A DNA stretch of 49,626 nt, from NCBI GenBank assembly GCA_910585905.1, contig CAJUID010000025.1:1-49626 (forward strand). Reading direction: 5' to 3'. This document shows, one piece after another, positions 49,568 through 49,626 of this stretch (within the stretch, counting starts at the first letter, position 1; the number at the start of each line of letters is the position of its first letter). The translations under genes were made by a program, and so were the position numbers. Under the pieces are notes generated by a model. The model did not search any database, was not told the DNA's origin, and saw only the letters and a program-made list of their open reading frames with translations. This DNA is from an uncultured Lachnospiraceae bacterium. Lineage in GTDB: Bacteria; Bacillota; Clostridia; Lachnospirales; Lachnospiraceae.

Positions 49568-49626
49568 CTCTAGATGGAACAACCGGGAATGCAGCCTCAT
49601 CGCCGGACAACTAGCTTTGATAGAAG
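49568..49626. other. window end, nothing recognised
   Basis: These last bases lie beyond copy B; no coding frame or RNA could be supported. Confidence 0.4.

Noticed and set aside
1..49626. CRISPR array, prophage or insertion sequence
   Set aside because: No regularly spaced repeats, integrase, transposase or structural phage gene was found; the only repeats are short intergenic palindromes.

Overview
The window looks like chromosomal DNA of a motile, Gram-positive, anaerobic Firmicute, most likely a Lachnospiraceae (Roseburia/Agathobacter-like) gut bacterium. The reasons are moderately AT-rich DNA, strong GGAGG ribosome sites, lipoprotein-type sugar binders, a YesM/YesN two-component pair, ClpC, RadA/Sms and a compact chemotaxis operon. 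The genus is inference. Almost every gene lies on the minus strand; the one clear plus-strand gene (6421-8286) stands alone between hairpins. No phage, transposase, CRISPR array or rRNA was seen, and the only tRNA is a tRNA-Ser cut by the left edge.

Layout, left to right. 1-5.8 kb: tRNA-Ser, tsaD, a membrane-anchored protein, RNase Z, a small zinc-ribbon protein, then tsaE-tsaB-rimI (t6A synthesis and ribosomal protein acetylation) and a YcxB-like membrane protein. 5.8-6.4 kb: a gene-free stretch with a minus-strand promoter, a structured segment and a terminator (candidate RNA). 6.4-8.3 kb: a RelA/SpoT-synthetase-like protein with a large unrecognised C-terminus. 8.3-11.1 kb: proB, citrate synthase and a MarR regulator with a good promoter and operator-like palindrome. 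11.3-21.7 kb: a sugar sensing and uptake region, mglB-mglA-mglC followed by an AraC-type response regulator, a YesM-type kinase and two extracytoplasmic binding proteins. 22-30 kb: serine acetyltransferase, then cheR-cheB-cheY-cheA-cheW-mcp. 30-37 kb: phosphoesterase, RdgB, cell-wall amidase, Cof-type phosphatase and a heterodimeric ABC exporter. 37-44 kb: RNA methyltransferase, radA and clpC interleaved with two small unrecognised genes. 43-49.6 kb: a cohesin-like surface protein, an SH3b/glucosaminidase, Hsp33, a methyltransferase and a HAD phosphatase.

Four observations stand out. (1) The galactose-binding lipoprotein MglB is circularly permuted relative to the ordinary family: its first strands and helices sit at the C-terminus, and the sugar-contact residues appear to be kept. 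A second binding protein in the same window has the normal order and serves as an internal control. (2) Its permease partner MglC carries about 220 extra N-terminal residues, charged and coiled-coil-like. (3) The plus-strand RelA/SpoT-like protein has lost the usual substrate-loop motif and is fused to about 400 residues of unknown function. (4) Two roughly 100-bp intergenic elements 32 kb apart resemble each other, and each ends exactly 10 bp upstream of the -35 box of a recognisable promoter (response-regulator gene and terminal HAD gene), which suggests a shared regulatory element.
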